Shown here: piece by piece, positions 31,062-41,907 of the stretch
Layout of the letters: each line of letters starts with the position of its first letter
Position numbering within the stretch: position 1 is the stretch's first letter
DNA from: Micrasema longulum
Taxonomy: Eukaryota; Arthropoda; Insecta; Trichoptera; Brachycentridae
Length of the DNA stretch: 64,000 nt
Reading direction: 5' to 3'
NCBI GenBank assembly: GCA_022494885.1
Contig: JAGVSM010004925.1
Location: 1 to 64,000 of the forward strand
Position numbers and translations under genes: made by a program
Notes under the pieces: model-generated
What the model saw: the letters and a program-made list of their open reading frames with translations, nothing else
What the model was told of the DNA's origin: nothing
Database searches by the model: none

Positions 31062-31385
31062 GTACAGGTGTTCTTTAAACCCTATCACATCCGAAATCAC
31101 GATGATCAGTATGGGCAAGATTACATATTATAAAATATTAAAAAAAAACACATGGTTGCTTACTTCTGCAGGGGAGAAATGAAGGGAACGCGGCGCAGTA
31201 TCAGACTCCCCACTCCCCCCCCCCCACGTTTCTCATTCAGAAGTAAACAACTATTAGTTTTTTTTTAATATATGTTTTAAAATTTTTATTCGTTCTACAA
31301 AAATATTTTGATGTGTCAATAGGTCTTCTTGCTCATACTGATCATCACGGTTTCGGATGTGAAAGGATTTAATGAACACCCTGTA
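31062..31385. repeat. MITE family E, full-length palindrome
   Basis: Left terminus 'tacaggtgttctttaaaccc' and right terminus (reverse) 'tacagggtgttcattaaatc'. Arms of about 150 bp include 'cgatgatcagtatgggcaag' and an inner 'gttgcttacttctgca'-type segment. About 324 bp, no coding. Confidence 0.8.
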
Positions 31386-31507
31386 TTTCAATCGGAGACT
31401 CAGCATTTTACTAAATTAAAACACAATTCTCTAAAAATAAAGTCTGCTGAGAAGAGTGGAGATTTCTAAGTTTGCTTCTTCCATCAAATGTCAGTAATAA
31501 TAATTAT

Positions 31508-31802
31508 GGATAACTTATATAGCGCCATTTTCGTAATAATAATACCCCAAGGGCGCTTTACAAAGTGATTATATAAAAAAATAAAATTAATTTTAACTTT
31601 TTAATTTAAGAAAAATAATGTACTTTGTCACCACATGCTAAGAATTTATTCAAATGCTTTAGAGAACAAGGGGGTTTTAAGTTTCTTCCGAAACATCACT
31701 TCACTCTCACAGTTTCGGACTTCTGCTGGGAGAGCATTCCATGCCGTAGGGCCTGCGACCGCAAATGGACGTTCATCGAATTTAGTGCGCTGTTTGCGTA
31801 GA
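31508..31802 (-). pseudogene. CR1/L2-type LINE C-terminus and 3' tail (second subfamily)
   Basis: Minus strand 31646-31802 reads RKQRTKFDERPFAVAGPTAW then NALPAEVRNCESEVMFRKKL and ends FSKAFE-stop, the canonical end of CR1/L2 RTs (RPFAVAGPTAWNALP). It is followed by the hairpin 'gcgcc...ggcgct' (rc 31523-31556) and an (ATT)n tail. It differs in sequence from the copy at 3406-3885, hence a second subfamily sharing the tail. Confidence 0.8.
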
Positions 31803-31809
31803 GGTATAA

Positions 31810-32685
31810 TAACTTATAATACTCAATACCTACAATAATAACGTATAATACTTACAATTTGTATTAATTTGCCGTCTGTCTACGGATTTTTCGACTCAGT
31901 ATTTGTGTAGTATTTAAAATACTGGGAAAATATCGAGTTAACACAAAAATACATTCTTTACACATTGCGTCATAAAAATATTTCAGTAACAGATCGAGTT
32001 TCAAAACGACAAATAATGTACCTACTTATTTACGTTTTTCTATAAATGTTTTTTAAGTCCAAGATTTCTTTTATTTGTAGTCTAGAAAATACGCCGTACA
32101 AAGATAAAATAATTTATAAATAAAAAATAGTACTCCCCTTGGATATGTTTTGTTCGAATCGGACTATTTTCCTAGGTGTGGTGATGACTAAGCATTCATA
32201 TTTTCAACCCCTCCCGTTTATCCATTTCTGTGATTAATATCATGGACAAATAGTATTATGTAACTCACCCTTTTTATCGTCAGCTGCGCCATTGTTTTGA
32301 TACAATACCCAAAGATACACGCTTCGTGTTTTCTCAATAATAAATTACACCTCGATCATATACATATGTTTAATTTATGTATATGATTTTTTTTTGTTAC
32401 CAGTATGAAAGAATAATATAATTCTTTTTATCTCATCTGATATTTTTAATGTCTTTTTTTATTAAATTATAGCACCAAATAATTATTTTCTAACGTACGG
32501 TTTTAGGGAAGATTCAGTCATATAAAAAGTACCTACACATTAAAAACTTTTGTTATTCTGGAATAACTCTTAGCTTATATATATTTTTTTTTACAATTAT
32601 TTTTTAACGTTGTATTTGGAAAAAAAACTGGTCTAAGAAAATAAAATAAGACTGAAATATTGACAAGTCTAGTGACTCAATTCAC
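31810..32685. other. No recognised feature
   Basis: AT-rich with short palindromes such as 'atatacatatgtttaa'. Nothing coding. Confidence 0.3.
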
Positions 32686-32689
32686 TTTT

Positions 32690-33250
32690 TGCATTTACCG
32701 CCGTTTGACATGAGCGTTGCCGGCGCCATCTTTGTTTGATTTTAACGTATGTCGGTAAAGCAGCATACTTTAATGGTAACACAATGTTTATGTTTTCGTA
32801 TTTCGTCCGCCTCCCGCGCCTGTCTGCGCAACTGACAGTCATTGTAAGTTTTGAACGCGGTGTGTCGTCTTAAATGTTGCTAATAGATTTTTAAAACAAT
32901 TCAGTTTCGTTAATTAAAGGTAAAATAAATAAACTACTGTGATCTGTCCGAGCATCGCGGCATTCGAACGGTGTGCGTAAGGAAAGCGTCTTCGCCGTGC
33001 ATTTTGTTTGTCGATAAAGAATTATTACTTTCTTGTTTTGTAATGCTACGTCGCGTCGATTGAAAGTATAATTATTGAGTGCAATTTAAATAAAGTTATA
33101 TTCGTGGTTTTATTTCAGATAGTGAGTGCATTAACTGTGATGTTTTTCTAAGTGTCTGTGTTTTATTAGTGTGTCATTAAGCATATTAACAGGTGTTCGT
33201 CCGTCATTTCTTGCGAGAGCTTCATTGGCTGGCTTGGTGAAATTGAAATG
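32690..33250 (+). promoter_or_regulatory. Repeat-free CpG-richer segment, possible alternative promoter/5' exon
   Basis: Marked local rise in GC and CpG (e.g. 'gcgttgccggcgccatcttt', 'cctcccgcgcctgtctgcgc', 'cgagcatcgcggcattcgaa') with a consensus donor GTAAGT at 32846 and an acceptor 'ttttatttcag' at 33109-33119. It lies downstream of exon 3, so it could be an internal promoter of the same gene with non-coding first exons, or the start of another gene. No coding frame is convincing. Confidence 0.3.
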
Positions 33251-33875
33251 CACACAGTATTCATACGCTTTTAGTTTTATTTTTTATCTAGTTCGTATGA
33301 TATTAGGTCTTTTATTATTGGAAAAATACAACCGGTTTTTAACACAGCCGTAGAAAACATCGCCCGCCTTGTTTTTTAAACAACAACTTTGTTGATTTTC
33401 TTGTCACACCTTACTCAATTAGTTAGGTATTACGATTGGATTGACCTTTATATTTTCTTTCTATGATATTTAAAATGAAGAATATTACATACAGTCTTGT
33501 TCTACCTACATAATAAACTGTTTTTTTGTTGTTCGGGTTGTAAGTTGTAACGCGGAGTGGAGCGTTCTTATAAATGGAAAAAACAAATAATTCATTCTTA
33601 TTCCCGGTTTTCGGAAGATCAAAATTTTTATATAAAAAAATATTATCTGTAAGAAATTTAATATATTTCAACTTTTCATACGCTTGTTAATATTTGATTG
33701 AAATTTCAAGTTATCTTAAAATATTAATTCCACAAATCGCTTGTTAACTTTCACAACCTCGTATTTAAAAAAAGTGCGATTTTACGAAAAACTTCATGAC
33801 TCGCTCTAAACAAAAATAAATAAAAATCTGTTAATGTAGAATAGAAGTTCTATTAAAGATGCATCTAGGTAATTC
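33251..33875. other. No recognised feature
   Basis: Unique AT-rich; frames of 60-82 codons lack recognisable content. Confidence 0.3.
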
Positions 33876-33879
33876 AATA

Positions 33880-34110
33880 ATTTTATTTATTTAATTTCTT
33901 AAACAATATTTTGAGTTTGTCCAAATTATTGTGGACAAGGACTGGATTCATCTCCCGGGGGAGCTGTTAACATTAACATATTACAACAGAGATGAAGAAC
34001 ATTTTATAGAAGGTAATAGAGAAGTCTGGATATCTACAGGGCTTATGACCTGTCATTGGCTAGTTTAAGTGGCCACGGCCACTTTACACACCGTGTAACT
34101 TTAACCATTC
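33880..34110 (+). repeat. Family D copy (variant)
   Basis: 'aacaatattttgagtttgtc', 'tacagggcttatgacctgtc', 'aagtggccacggccacttta' (a local duplication making a small palindrome) and 'accattctgcctat'. Abuts the LINE tail at 34117. Confidence 0.7.
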
Positions 34111-34116
34111 TGCCTA

Positions 34117-34200
34117 TTATTTATAGCACCATTTTCGTCATATCACCTCGAGGGCGCTGTACAGTAAACATCTCAACTTCTAGCTACAGAGCGCATAATC
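34117..34200 (-). mobile_element. CR1/L2-type LINE 3' end
   Basis: Reverse of the hairpin tail ('tatagcaccattttcgtca ... cgagggcgctgta') and of the 'agctacagagcgca' motif. No ORF. Confidence 0.65.
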
Positions 34201-34569
34201 AGTTGGCTCTTAATAAAAGATAGAAAATTCGATTTGATTACATTGAGAAGTCTATCGTCAGCCTCATTGTATATTATAATCGGTGACAACCCTGATTTCA
34301 ATAATATATTTTTAAGAAAATAATTTAATTCGTTTATTGTTGTATTGATTGTCAATATTTTATTTCTAATGAATAAAACTCGCATCCTTGGAATTAGTTG
34401 GATGAATGAATGATTCATCTTATATATTATTCAAAGCATTGTTATAAACAATGCCTATTGCCCACTCATATAAATAATACATTTTATATTATACTTATTG
34501 CAAACTGTCTCGGAATGTCCAAAGGCAGTGAGTGAGTGAGTGCGTCACAACCGCCTTTCAATATGGAAG

Positions 34570-34815
34570 ATAATATCTTCTGTATTTAAATTTATAGCAA
34601 CAGCTAGAAAAAAATATTTTTGAGAAAGGAATACAGTCTAGGCATTTACTGGGTTAATGACATGTCATTGGATGATTTAAGTGACCGCTTTCCACACTGT
34701 GTGACATTCACCATTCTCCCTGTTTGTACATCAACATTTTCTCAACTCTTCCACGTTTTGACTTTTACGAAGTAAAAAAACCGAAACCTTTATTGATGTG
34801 GGTGAGATCCATATT
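34570..34815 (+). repeat. Family D copy, diverged
   Basis: 'tttgagaaaggaatacagtc', 'aggcatttactgggttaatg', 'tccacactgtgtgacattca' and 'cgaaacctttattgatgtgg' follow family D order with more substitutions than other copies. Confidence 0.65.
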
Positions 34816-35260
34816 TATTTATTTTTATTTATAAATTTATTGCAAAAAAATAATATACATCATTAATAACAGGGAATCTTTATAAAACCAATTAATGTAA
34901 AATGAAAACGGAGTGTTCTCTGTTTATGATAGTCTCCATCTAACATGGCACAGCCTGCTCTAAGATGGAGATTTTCTATCTTTAGAGCGTAATTAGTCTT
35001 ATACTAATATAACAACAACATTAAAAAAAACATTAAAAAAAACTAAAACTACTTAATTATAAATGCCTAGCTAATCAAATGTAAGAAATTAAGAATCATT
35101 ATTATACAAATATAGAATATATATTTATGTGCCAAGAATACATGTTACTTAAACATAAATAATATAGTATAATATATAATAAAACAAATATAAAGCAATG
35201 AAATACATAAAAATATAAATAAATATGTGTACCAATTATATAAAGTACTACGTTTATGGA
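34816..35260. other. AT-rich stretch
   Basis: Mainly A/T-rich. 34925-34985 contains an inverted 'ctccatctaacatggca ... taagatggaga' hairpin. Otherwise nothing. Confidence 0.35.
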
Positions 35261-35262
35261 CC

Positions 35263-35377
35263 CAGGGGTGCTATTCTGAACCACTCTCGCGGCACAAGAA
35301 AACAGTTTTTCTCGTGTATTTTGTATGTAAATACTCGAGATAATACGACCGCGAGAGCGTTTGGAATACAAGCCCAG
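35263..35377. repeat. MITE with CAGGGG/CTGGGC-type termini
   Basis: Left 'caggggtgctattctgaacc' and reverse-complement right 'ctgggcttgtattccaaacg' are matching termini, both followed inward by 'ctctcgcgg'. About 115 bp. CAGGG-type ends suggest a hAT derivative, which is inference. The window's last 23 bases (63978-64000) start another copy. Confidence 0.6.
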
Positions 35378-35629
35378 GGCCCCGATTACAATGGGACGTT
35401 AACATTTATCTTCAATTTTATTTAAAAAGTAAAATTAAGTTTTTTGTATGAAAAGCAAAATATGCATCCATTTTTTTCTTCTAAACGTGTTCAATTGGGT
35501 TACCGACGAAGGTACTTTAAATTTTCATGCAAATAAATTTTTAAAAACTCATTTTCGTATACAAATACAGGTTTTTCTGTAAAGAGAGTCGAAGATAACT
35601 CTATTAACTTTCCATTGCAATCGGGGCCC
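35377..35629. repeat. MITE family C, full-length
   Basis: 'gggccccgattacaatggga' at the left and inverted 'ccattgcaatcggggccc' at the right. Internal 'gacgaaggtactttaaattt' is shared with 39755 and 59620. About 253 bp, adjacent to and perhaps inserted at the edge of the preceding MITE. Confidence 0.75.
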
Positions 35630-35959
35630 AGGACCTCAGAATAGGAAGTTAACCATTGACATATTAATACACATAGGCATGCCCTGAGCCGTCAAAAATG
35701 ATGGCACTCATGCTCAGTCACTCTCAACGCGTATTTAGTCGTTCTTCGACCAGCCAGGTGTGACGTTTAGAATCGAAAACAAAATAACGAAACCTTTCGG
35801 ATAATCATTTAAAAAGGATTGTGTAGCTTTCTATTTTTAAATATTTGTTTATGAGTGATTTAACAAAGCTTAAAACAATTAATATTCGAATATAAATATT
35901 ATTTTTTGTACACGCCAAACTACGCATGGCGACGCTATAGCGGATCTTCCTTTCAGGGA

Positions 35960-36195
35960 TGCACTGATAGGAATACGTTTTTAAAATATATTAAATGTGA
36001 GTTAATATTATTTTTGAATTTTCCAAAATCCAGTGAAAAGAAATAAATACGTAGATATCATAAGGAATTTAAGGAAAGAATTAGATTGGGATCGAATTTT
36101 TTATCGTTGAGGTTAAATATAAACTTTTTTATTTACCAAAAATTAGTATCTCTTTGGTAGCGTATGCATGATCGTTTAATGCAGCCCTGGTGTAA
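35960..36195 (-). repeat. Dispersed repeat J, third copy
   Basis: 'aaaatccagtgaaaagaaat', 'ataaggaatttaaggaaaga' and 'gcagccctggt' match 15085-15300. Shorter and diverged. Confidence 0.55.
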
Positions 36196-36374
36196 ATAAA
36201 TAAACTATAGGTGCATTTTCATTTCAGTACTTTTAAAAATATTTTACTCTGTAGGGCGCGGCGCGTCTATGTTTTAATTCCAATGAAGTTAACAGCAGTG
36301 TCTTCGAATAAAGTAAAATCGAAGTTTCTTTACGAAAATGTGTATATTTTTATGAAAATTTGAAGTACCACTGT

Positions 36375-36745
36375 CGGTAACCAGGAAGTTCAGTGCAACG
36401 GGAAATTGTTTATAAAAATGTTTTCTTATACTCTCTAAAAATTAGAGCTTATAATTGTAAAGTGAAGTTCCCGAAAATAGATGAAAGAACAAATAAAAGT
36501 GATTTTAATAAAAAATTAACTACTTCGAACTACGTCACAAGTTCATCCGAATCAATTTAATGATGAGCGTTGTAATAGATTTCCGGTCTCCGGGAACCCA
36601 ACTTATTAATCAGCAGAACTCGCCGATTAGAACGTGTGACGTCACAGGCGTAGTAATTTCAAAATAACCGTACTTTAAATATCACAGCGCTGATAATACG
36701 ATACATAAAAATATTTTGGTTTAGTTTAATAGTCTATTAACTTTT
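36375..36745 (-). repeat. MITE family B, inverted orientation
   Basis: Runs from 'gcaacgggaaattgtttata' to 'ggtttagtttaatagtctat', the reverse of 22425-22740, with the TGACGTCA site intact ('gtgtgacgtcacagg', 36641). Confidence 0.75.
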
Positions 36746-37004
36746 CCCTCACTAAGCATCCAAAAATTACACATGATCCGAACGGGGGGACCAAACAACC
36801 CCAGCGCCTACTTGTATATGGCATCAGGAGAATAAAACGTTGTAAGTGTTTGACCGTGCAATAATTTATTCATGTTTGCGCGTTCACATATTTTACTTAT
36901 TCGTGTATTTTATTTTTTTTTTTTACTTAAAGTGAAATTGACCAAATCGGTCTTTGGGGGATTCGAATCCCTCTCTTTGGTCCGGCTAGATTAACATTTT
37001 ATGT

Positions 37005-37175
37005 ATTTTTTTTATTTTTTTATTTTATTTAGAAAACATACAGTCATACAAAATAAGTACTAAGAACAACATTTTTTTAACATAAAAAGACCAATTAAGT
37101 TTTCATAAATTAAAAAGATATAAACATTAAATGTGCCAAAAAATAAAATAAAAACACATAAAAAAGGTATAAAAA
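37005..37175 (-). mobile_element. LINE 3' UTR fragment
   Basis: Same strip as 20890-21060 ('gaaaacatacagtcatacaa', 'aacataaaaagaccaattaa') with a T-rich 3' tail at the left. Just before it (36940-36985) a 'gggggattcgaatccctc' B-box-like strip hints at an old SINE head. Confidence 0.5.
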
Positions 37176-37302
37176 ACTACTGAACTTTCTCATTAAACAT
37201 GTTTTAAAAACAATTTCATGTGAATATAAAAATTTTATGAACGGAAAATTCGATTTTATTTTGCAGACGACTGACGATTACTCTGTTAGCTTCCTATTGT
37301 AT

Positions 37303-37500
37303 ACGGGCCTCGGGAATGTGAAATATTGCAGTGTGAAAGCATCCTTGTACCGTATTTTGCGGACGATAAGATACATCGGACCACAAGACGCACCCTAATT
37401 TTTGGTTGAATTTTCAAAACAAATAAGTGCGTCTTATGGCCCGAAAAATACGGTAATAAATATGTCGGTCGAGCGTGTCGGGAACCGAACCCGGCGGACG
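37303..37500 (-). repeat. SINE S1 fragment carrying a TA-flanked MITE
   Basis: Diverged reverse S1 ('gcctcgggaatgtgaaatat', 'gtgtcgggaaccgaacccgg') split by the MITE at 37350-37453. Confidence 0.6.
37350..37453. repeat. 104-bp MITE, TA target duplication
   Basis: Termini 'ccgtattttgcggacgataa' and inverse '...cgaaaaatacgg', inner 'agacgcacc / gtgcgtctt', flanked by TA on both sides (37348-37349, 37454-37455). The 'CCGTATTTT-CGGAC-ATAAGACGCACC' signature is that of a widespread animal MITE. TA duplication points to a Tc1/mariner-like mechanism, which is inference. Confidence 0.8.
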
Positions 37501-37794
37501 TAAAATAATAAATTATCAGTGCCTGCTTATTACAATACTTGATTGAATTCGACGATTGAGTTTACATTTGAATTCAGCAAATAAATTTACATCAATCGAC
37601 TCGGCACTGTCTGCTTGAATCTGAAATACCCAGACAACAATCTGCTTGCTTGTTTTGATTCGTTTTTTGTATGAACTGAACCGCATTCCCTCAATGATGG
37701 TCACCGAGAAGAGTATCGTAATTGTACATTTCTCTTTCGGAGATAATTTTTCTTCAGCAATTTAGTGTCTTCTGTCATTCGTAACGTAATAATT

Positions 37795-38260
37795 TATTAA
37801 CATATTACAACAGAGATGAAGAACATTTAAAGAAGGTAGTATAAATATCTAGGCATCTACAGGGCTTATGACCTGTCGTTGGCTGGTTTGAGTGGCCACT
37901 TTACACACTGTGTAATATTCACCATTCTGACTATATTTGAACATCTATATTACTTAAATTCTTTCATCTGTTGATGTTTGTGAAGGTTAAGAGCTGAAAC
38001 CTTTATTTATGCGAGTGAGATTCATATAATTGAATTATTTCACCTACATACTAGGCAACGCCTGACATTTTTATTTTTTCAATTTCTATACTTCTCCATG
38101 GACCAGGTGGATTTATCAATCGATTTATCATATCGATTTACCTTCTTTAAAAATGTTCTTCATCTCTGTTGTAATATGCTAATGTTAACAGCTCCCCAGG
38201 GAGTTGAATCCAGTCCTTGTCTACAAAAGTTTGGACAAACTCAAAATATTGTTGATAAAT
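37795..38260. repeat. Family D copy with long inverted ends
   Basis: Left 'acatattacaacagagatga' is matched in reverse at the right by 'tcatctctgttgtaatatgc' (38160), with the middle 'aagtgg..ctttacacactg' and 'aggcaacgcctgac'. It ends 'gacaaactcaaaatattgtt'. A complete palindromic copy of about 465 bp. Confidence 0.75.
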
Positions 38261-38344
38261 AAAGTAAAGCATAAAGTTTTAAATAGCATATTATAAAAAA
38301 ATGGCAAAAATTTAAGAAGTTCTTGAGTTTAAGTGTTTTAACAA

Positions 38345-38395
38345 TTCACCGGCCCTGAAGATGCATATTAAGGCGAAAGCGCTTTATTGGTTAGT
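38345..38395 (+). ncRNA. Hammerhead-like motif, intact CUGAAGA core
   Basis: Core CTGAAGA at 38355-38361, GAAA at 38375-38378, palindromic AGCGCT and T17, then TATTGG. Stem II (GC/GC) and stem I are decayed. Downstream 'catgaactatgggg' matches the family flank at 56150. Degenerate relative of 17292. Confidence 0.35.
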
Positions 38396-39080
38396 AATAA
38401 AAAAATAACAAGGCATTTAATCGATATTTTTATAAAAATCATGAACTATGGGGTTTTTACAAGAAACGTCAATGTTAACATAATATTTTTCCCAAATATA
38501 GTTACTTTGCAGCCTGATGACCATGAGGCTATTGTAAAATATTTTCCTTTCAATACACTTTCACGATTACATATTTTCGGAATGTGTCATGGCTAAAATA
38601 TTTGTAGCTATTCTTCAGCTTGCGGTTTTACACAAGTCCAAATAAAATCCACGAGAACTTAGCTCCGTAATCAGTATGAAAAAAACAATAGCTCATTGTA
38701 ATTCTTACCAGTCAGCAGTCAGTGTATCATCGGAATGACCTTCATGCATTCATGTTTTGGTTTTTGATACGGCGTTTGTTTTTTAGGTTATGTATTTAAC
38801 TGTAATATTTTTTTCAATTTTTTATATTGTTTTATGAATATTAAAATTAAACAAAAATACTGCATTTCGATCATACTCAGGAAGCCAGAACCAACTCCGA
38901 TAATTCTCTCTCTGGTTTATATTCTCTGGATTGGTTTGCATCTCCTCTGCCACTCCGATCTGTCTTGTGCGCTTCTCTTTAGGTCTTCACAATATATGAC
39001 CTGCAGCTCATCTCGATCTTTTAGTCCTATTCAAAATCCTTAATTCACTCTTCAATGCGCCAGAACTAATTGACGTATAA
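38396..39080. other. Mostly unique sequence
   Basis: Penelope-like flank to about 38500. 38870-39060 is pyrimidine-rich and slightly GC-richer without recognisable protein. Confidence 0.3.
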
Positions 39081-39084
39081 AACA

Positions 39085-39215
39085 TATTAAATTTGGTAAT
39101 GTATCCAAAATAAAACACGTTTATCGGATTTTAATTATACTTTATTTCTTTTAATATACAAGAGGGTATATTGTCCTAACCTAAATGTCCTAACAAGACA
39201 AAACGCGTCACAATT
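39085..39215 (+). repeat. Dispersed repeat K, second copy
   Basis: 'aatgtatccaaaataaaaca', 'ggattttaattatactttat' and 'acaagacaaaacgcgtcaca' pair with 19325-19440. 39355-39405 further shares 'actcgcgtcactatttatat' with 8905-8955. Confidence 0.5.
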
Positions 39216-39414
39216 TTGGGAAGGAATCTCATTTTGGTCGAGGTAGGAAAAGTTGAGAAATTTATAAAGGAGATAAGTATGTCTATGGCTACCAATTATA
39301 ATCGCCTGCGATTTTTCGGATTGATCAGTAAGCCGTTATCTCTTGATACCATTGAACTCGTTATTACTCGCGTCACTATTTATATTATGAAATATTAGAA
39401 TAAAAATTACTGAC

Positions 39415-39590
39415 TGAGATGAATGCTCATGTTCGATTTCTGAGATGCTAGATAAAACTTGTAAAACATGCGCTGTAAATCGTAATTGATTCTGGCACTA
39501 TGGTTGCATCGTCTGCGTAGCACTGGATGTTGATGACCTTTTCTCCCTTAGTACTAGATTTACCACTTCCTCTGTTGAAAGCGTTTTTAT
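39415..39590 (-). pseudogene. LINE RT catalytic-motif remnant (YADD)
   Basis: Minus strand reads KGEKVINIQCYADDATIVPE, the YxDD palm motif of a non-LTR RT with the usual upstream 'I--I-YADD' context. Only about 50 codons survive. The one RT active-site motif seen in the window. Confidence 0.65.
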
Positions 39591-39754
39591 TTATTTATAT
39601 TGTTTGTGAAAGAAAAGTTTTTTGATTTTTTATTGTTGTGGTATATTTAGTTCTAAAGATGTTTAGTATGCTTGGTTTCTTTGTCATTCTGAATATGCGC
39701 TTTATAAATTTGTAAAATATTATTTAAGTACCGAATTGTGTTGTAGTAACTCCA

Positions 39755-39998
39755 GGGTACGTATTCTGATGGGAAGTTAAAATTTATCTTCAATTTTATC
39801 TACTAAGTAAAATAAAGTTTTCAGTATGAAAAATAGAATATGTTTACATTTTTTTTTCTAAACATGTTCAATTAGCGGTTACTAACGAAGATACTTTGAA
39901 TTTTCATACAAATATACACATTTTAGTACATAAATATCGATATTAGTTTTACTGTCTCAGTATATAACGATGAAGATAGCCGTTCATAATCGCGGCCC
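39755..39998. repeat. MITE family C copy
   Basis: 'attctgatgggaagttaaaa' through 'gttactaacgaagatacttt' to 'cgttcataatcgcggccc'. Tandem with the next copy. Confidence 0.7.
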
Positions 39999-39999
39999 T

Positions 40000-40225
40000 G
40001 GGCCCCGCTCTTTCGATCGTCTATAGAGAAAAATTGATAATTGTGTACGGAAATGAGTATATTTGCATGAACATTTAAAGTATCTTCATCAGTAACCTAT
40101 AATTATACACATTTAAAAGAAAAAAATGTTTGCATATTCTGCTTTTCCGAAAACTTCATTTTACTTAAAAGATAAAATAGATAAAATTGAAGATAAATGT
40201 TAACTTCCCATTGTAATCGGGGCCC
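40000..40225. repeat. MITE family C copy, inverted neighbour
   Basis: Starts 'gggccccgctc' and ends 'ttgtaatcggggccc' (40211-40225), the reverse orientation of the preceding copy, joined at 'ggccctgggcccc'. Confidence 0.75.
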
Positions 40226-40550
40226 TAGAAATGTTATTAATTTGTATCATGCTTTGTATTATATGATTTATAAATAAAAATGAATAAAAAACTAACTCCA
40301 AACCTTTATCACGAATTATAAGTATGTGGGTAACCTACCTAAAATGATTTTCCCTCTTTGTATGACACGACACTGACGCCTGTTCCTACTGACGTGGGTA
40401 CATACCCACATAGGTAAACACAATGTCTACATACATTTTCTAATGAATCGCAGCGTTCGACAAGCTGAATCCGCAAATAAATAATAAAGTGAACGTCTGC
40501 AGTCTGCACATAGGTACTGAGCATTGAGCATAGCGTAATTACAACATGTG
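40226..40550. other. Spacer
   Basis: No feature beyond a short palindrome 'tgggtacatacccac' (40394-40408). Confidence 0.35.
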
Positions 40551-40559
40551 TTATGAATA

Positions 40560-40790
40560 ATTACTCATTGCCCGTATTTATTTCTCCGTTTCAGTCTTGC
40601 TCTTTCGTCGCTTGGCGCCTGGCGTCACTCTTCCAGTCTTCTTCCCTTGCTCCGTCAGCGTCATGCAATCGCCGCTGCGCTGCGCGACAATATTGGTCCA
40701 TATGCCATTTTCCAAACAATGCATTATTGATTTAGAAACTGCGTTATTTTATTATATTTTACACATGGCGCAACGCCATTTGCAGAATTA
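40560..40790 (+). other. GC-richer unique block, possible exon or regulatory segment
   Basis: 'tttctccgtttcag' looks like an acceptor (to 40593), followed by 'cgcttggcgcctggcgtcac' and 'caatcgccgctgcgctgcgc'. Read in the phase left by exon 3 it stays open about 45 codons, but there is no clear donor and the peptide has no recognisable feature. Could equally be a promoter. Confidence 0.25.
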
Positions 40791-40929
40791 AATACAAAAA
40801 TAACAATGCTAAACTGATAAAGTTCAATCCGCATTCAATGCGACCGCAAGGTTTATTACAGAAGTAATACAACATTCGCAAATCTCAGCGATTTTCACTG
40901 GTTGATTTGCTTTTTAAAAAAAACAAAAT

Positions 40930-41065
40930 ACATTACTTAATTTAAACTGCCTAGCTAGGGAATAGCTTCCCCGTTCTAAGGCATTAAATTATGTATTTTA
41001 TAATAACATTAAAAAGTACAGTTTTATTATTATGTGTGCTTTTTCAGTCTTAAAAGTAAATAATA
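40930..41065 (-). repeat. Dispersed repeat G, inverted copy
   Basis: Reverse of 7172-7306: 'gcttccccgttctaaggcat' and 'tgtgctttttcagtcttaaa'. Confidence 0.7.
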
Positions 41066-41094
41066 AATATACAGTGTTTTATTTTAAATGATTT

Positions 41095-41172
41095 TGATAT
41101 GTGTGTATGGATATGTATGTGTGCATGTACGGGTATAGATATAGATATGGATAAAGATTTGGATATAGATAT
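41095..41172. repeat. Hexanucleotide microsatellite (GATATA/GGATAT)n
   Basis: Imperfect run of 'gatatgtatgtg' then 'agatatagatatggataaag'. Confidence 0.7.
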
Positions 41173-41510
41173 GCTTGTCCATATGGGCGACTCTATAAGC
41201 CGGTGGCATATTATTACACTGATGTATCGACTGTTATTGTCTCGTTTTAGAATGTTGTATGTGATATTGTTTTGATGTTCTCGTATTGTGTCCATGTTTA
41301 CTACAATTTTGTTTAAGTCTTAATTTTTTGTCTACAATTACATCATTGGCTAATTTACGCGTCCTTCAATAGGGTCCTTTCACTTTTTATATTATTAAAT
41401 TAACTAAACAAATACGATGGTAAGGGTACTAATATTTTTTCGTGCAACGTCGGATAAATTTTCTACAAAGGTTTAAAATATGCACATTTTGAATTACCCA
41501 AAAACGAGAC
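41173..41510. other. Unique stretch
   Basis: Only a strip at 41440-41478 ('cgtcggataaattttctaca') with a reverse match at 63105-63150. Confidence 0.35.
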
Positions 41511-41514
41511 GTTA

Positions 41515-41770
41515 TGCGCCCTGTGGGACAAACGGCACGTATGACGTTTTGGTGCCAAACTTGTACGCGATGTTTATTAGAAGCCTAGTCGGCGGTCGTA
41601 ATGCGTGACGTCAAAATGACGTTATGCCAACTGAGAGCCGTTTTGTATGAGTCCATTTTTAAACCAGAAAATTATAAATACATTGATAGTTATATCATTA
41701 GAATCATAAAAATCCGCTCTAAATATGTATTATATTTTTATCGCTATTCCCGACTTGTAAAATTACCATA
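41515..41770 (+). repeat. Dispersed repeat I, second copy
   Basis: Matches 10206-10430: 'aaacggcacgtatgacgttt', 'gtgacgtcaaaatgacgtta', 'attcccgacttgtaaaa'. Confidence 0.7.
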
Positions 41771-41907
41771 GGGTCCGAACTGTCAGTGGGGTCGCAGTGA
41801 GTCACATCTTGCTGGAGGGTGGATTCTATAAAATGCTGCGAACGCCCATTTGCATTCCACCCGTAACACTACTAACTAGTCTGATACACCGTCAACCGCT
41901 CGGCCGT

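Noticed and set aside
33171..33353. 60-codon hydrophobic open frame
   Set aside because: AT-rich composition, no splice or conservation signal.
40597..40791. Downstream exon of the host gene
   Set aside because: Acceptor and open phase exist, but there is no convincing donor and no recognisable peptide; kept only as a low-confidence GC-rich block.
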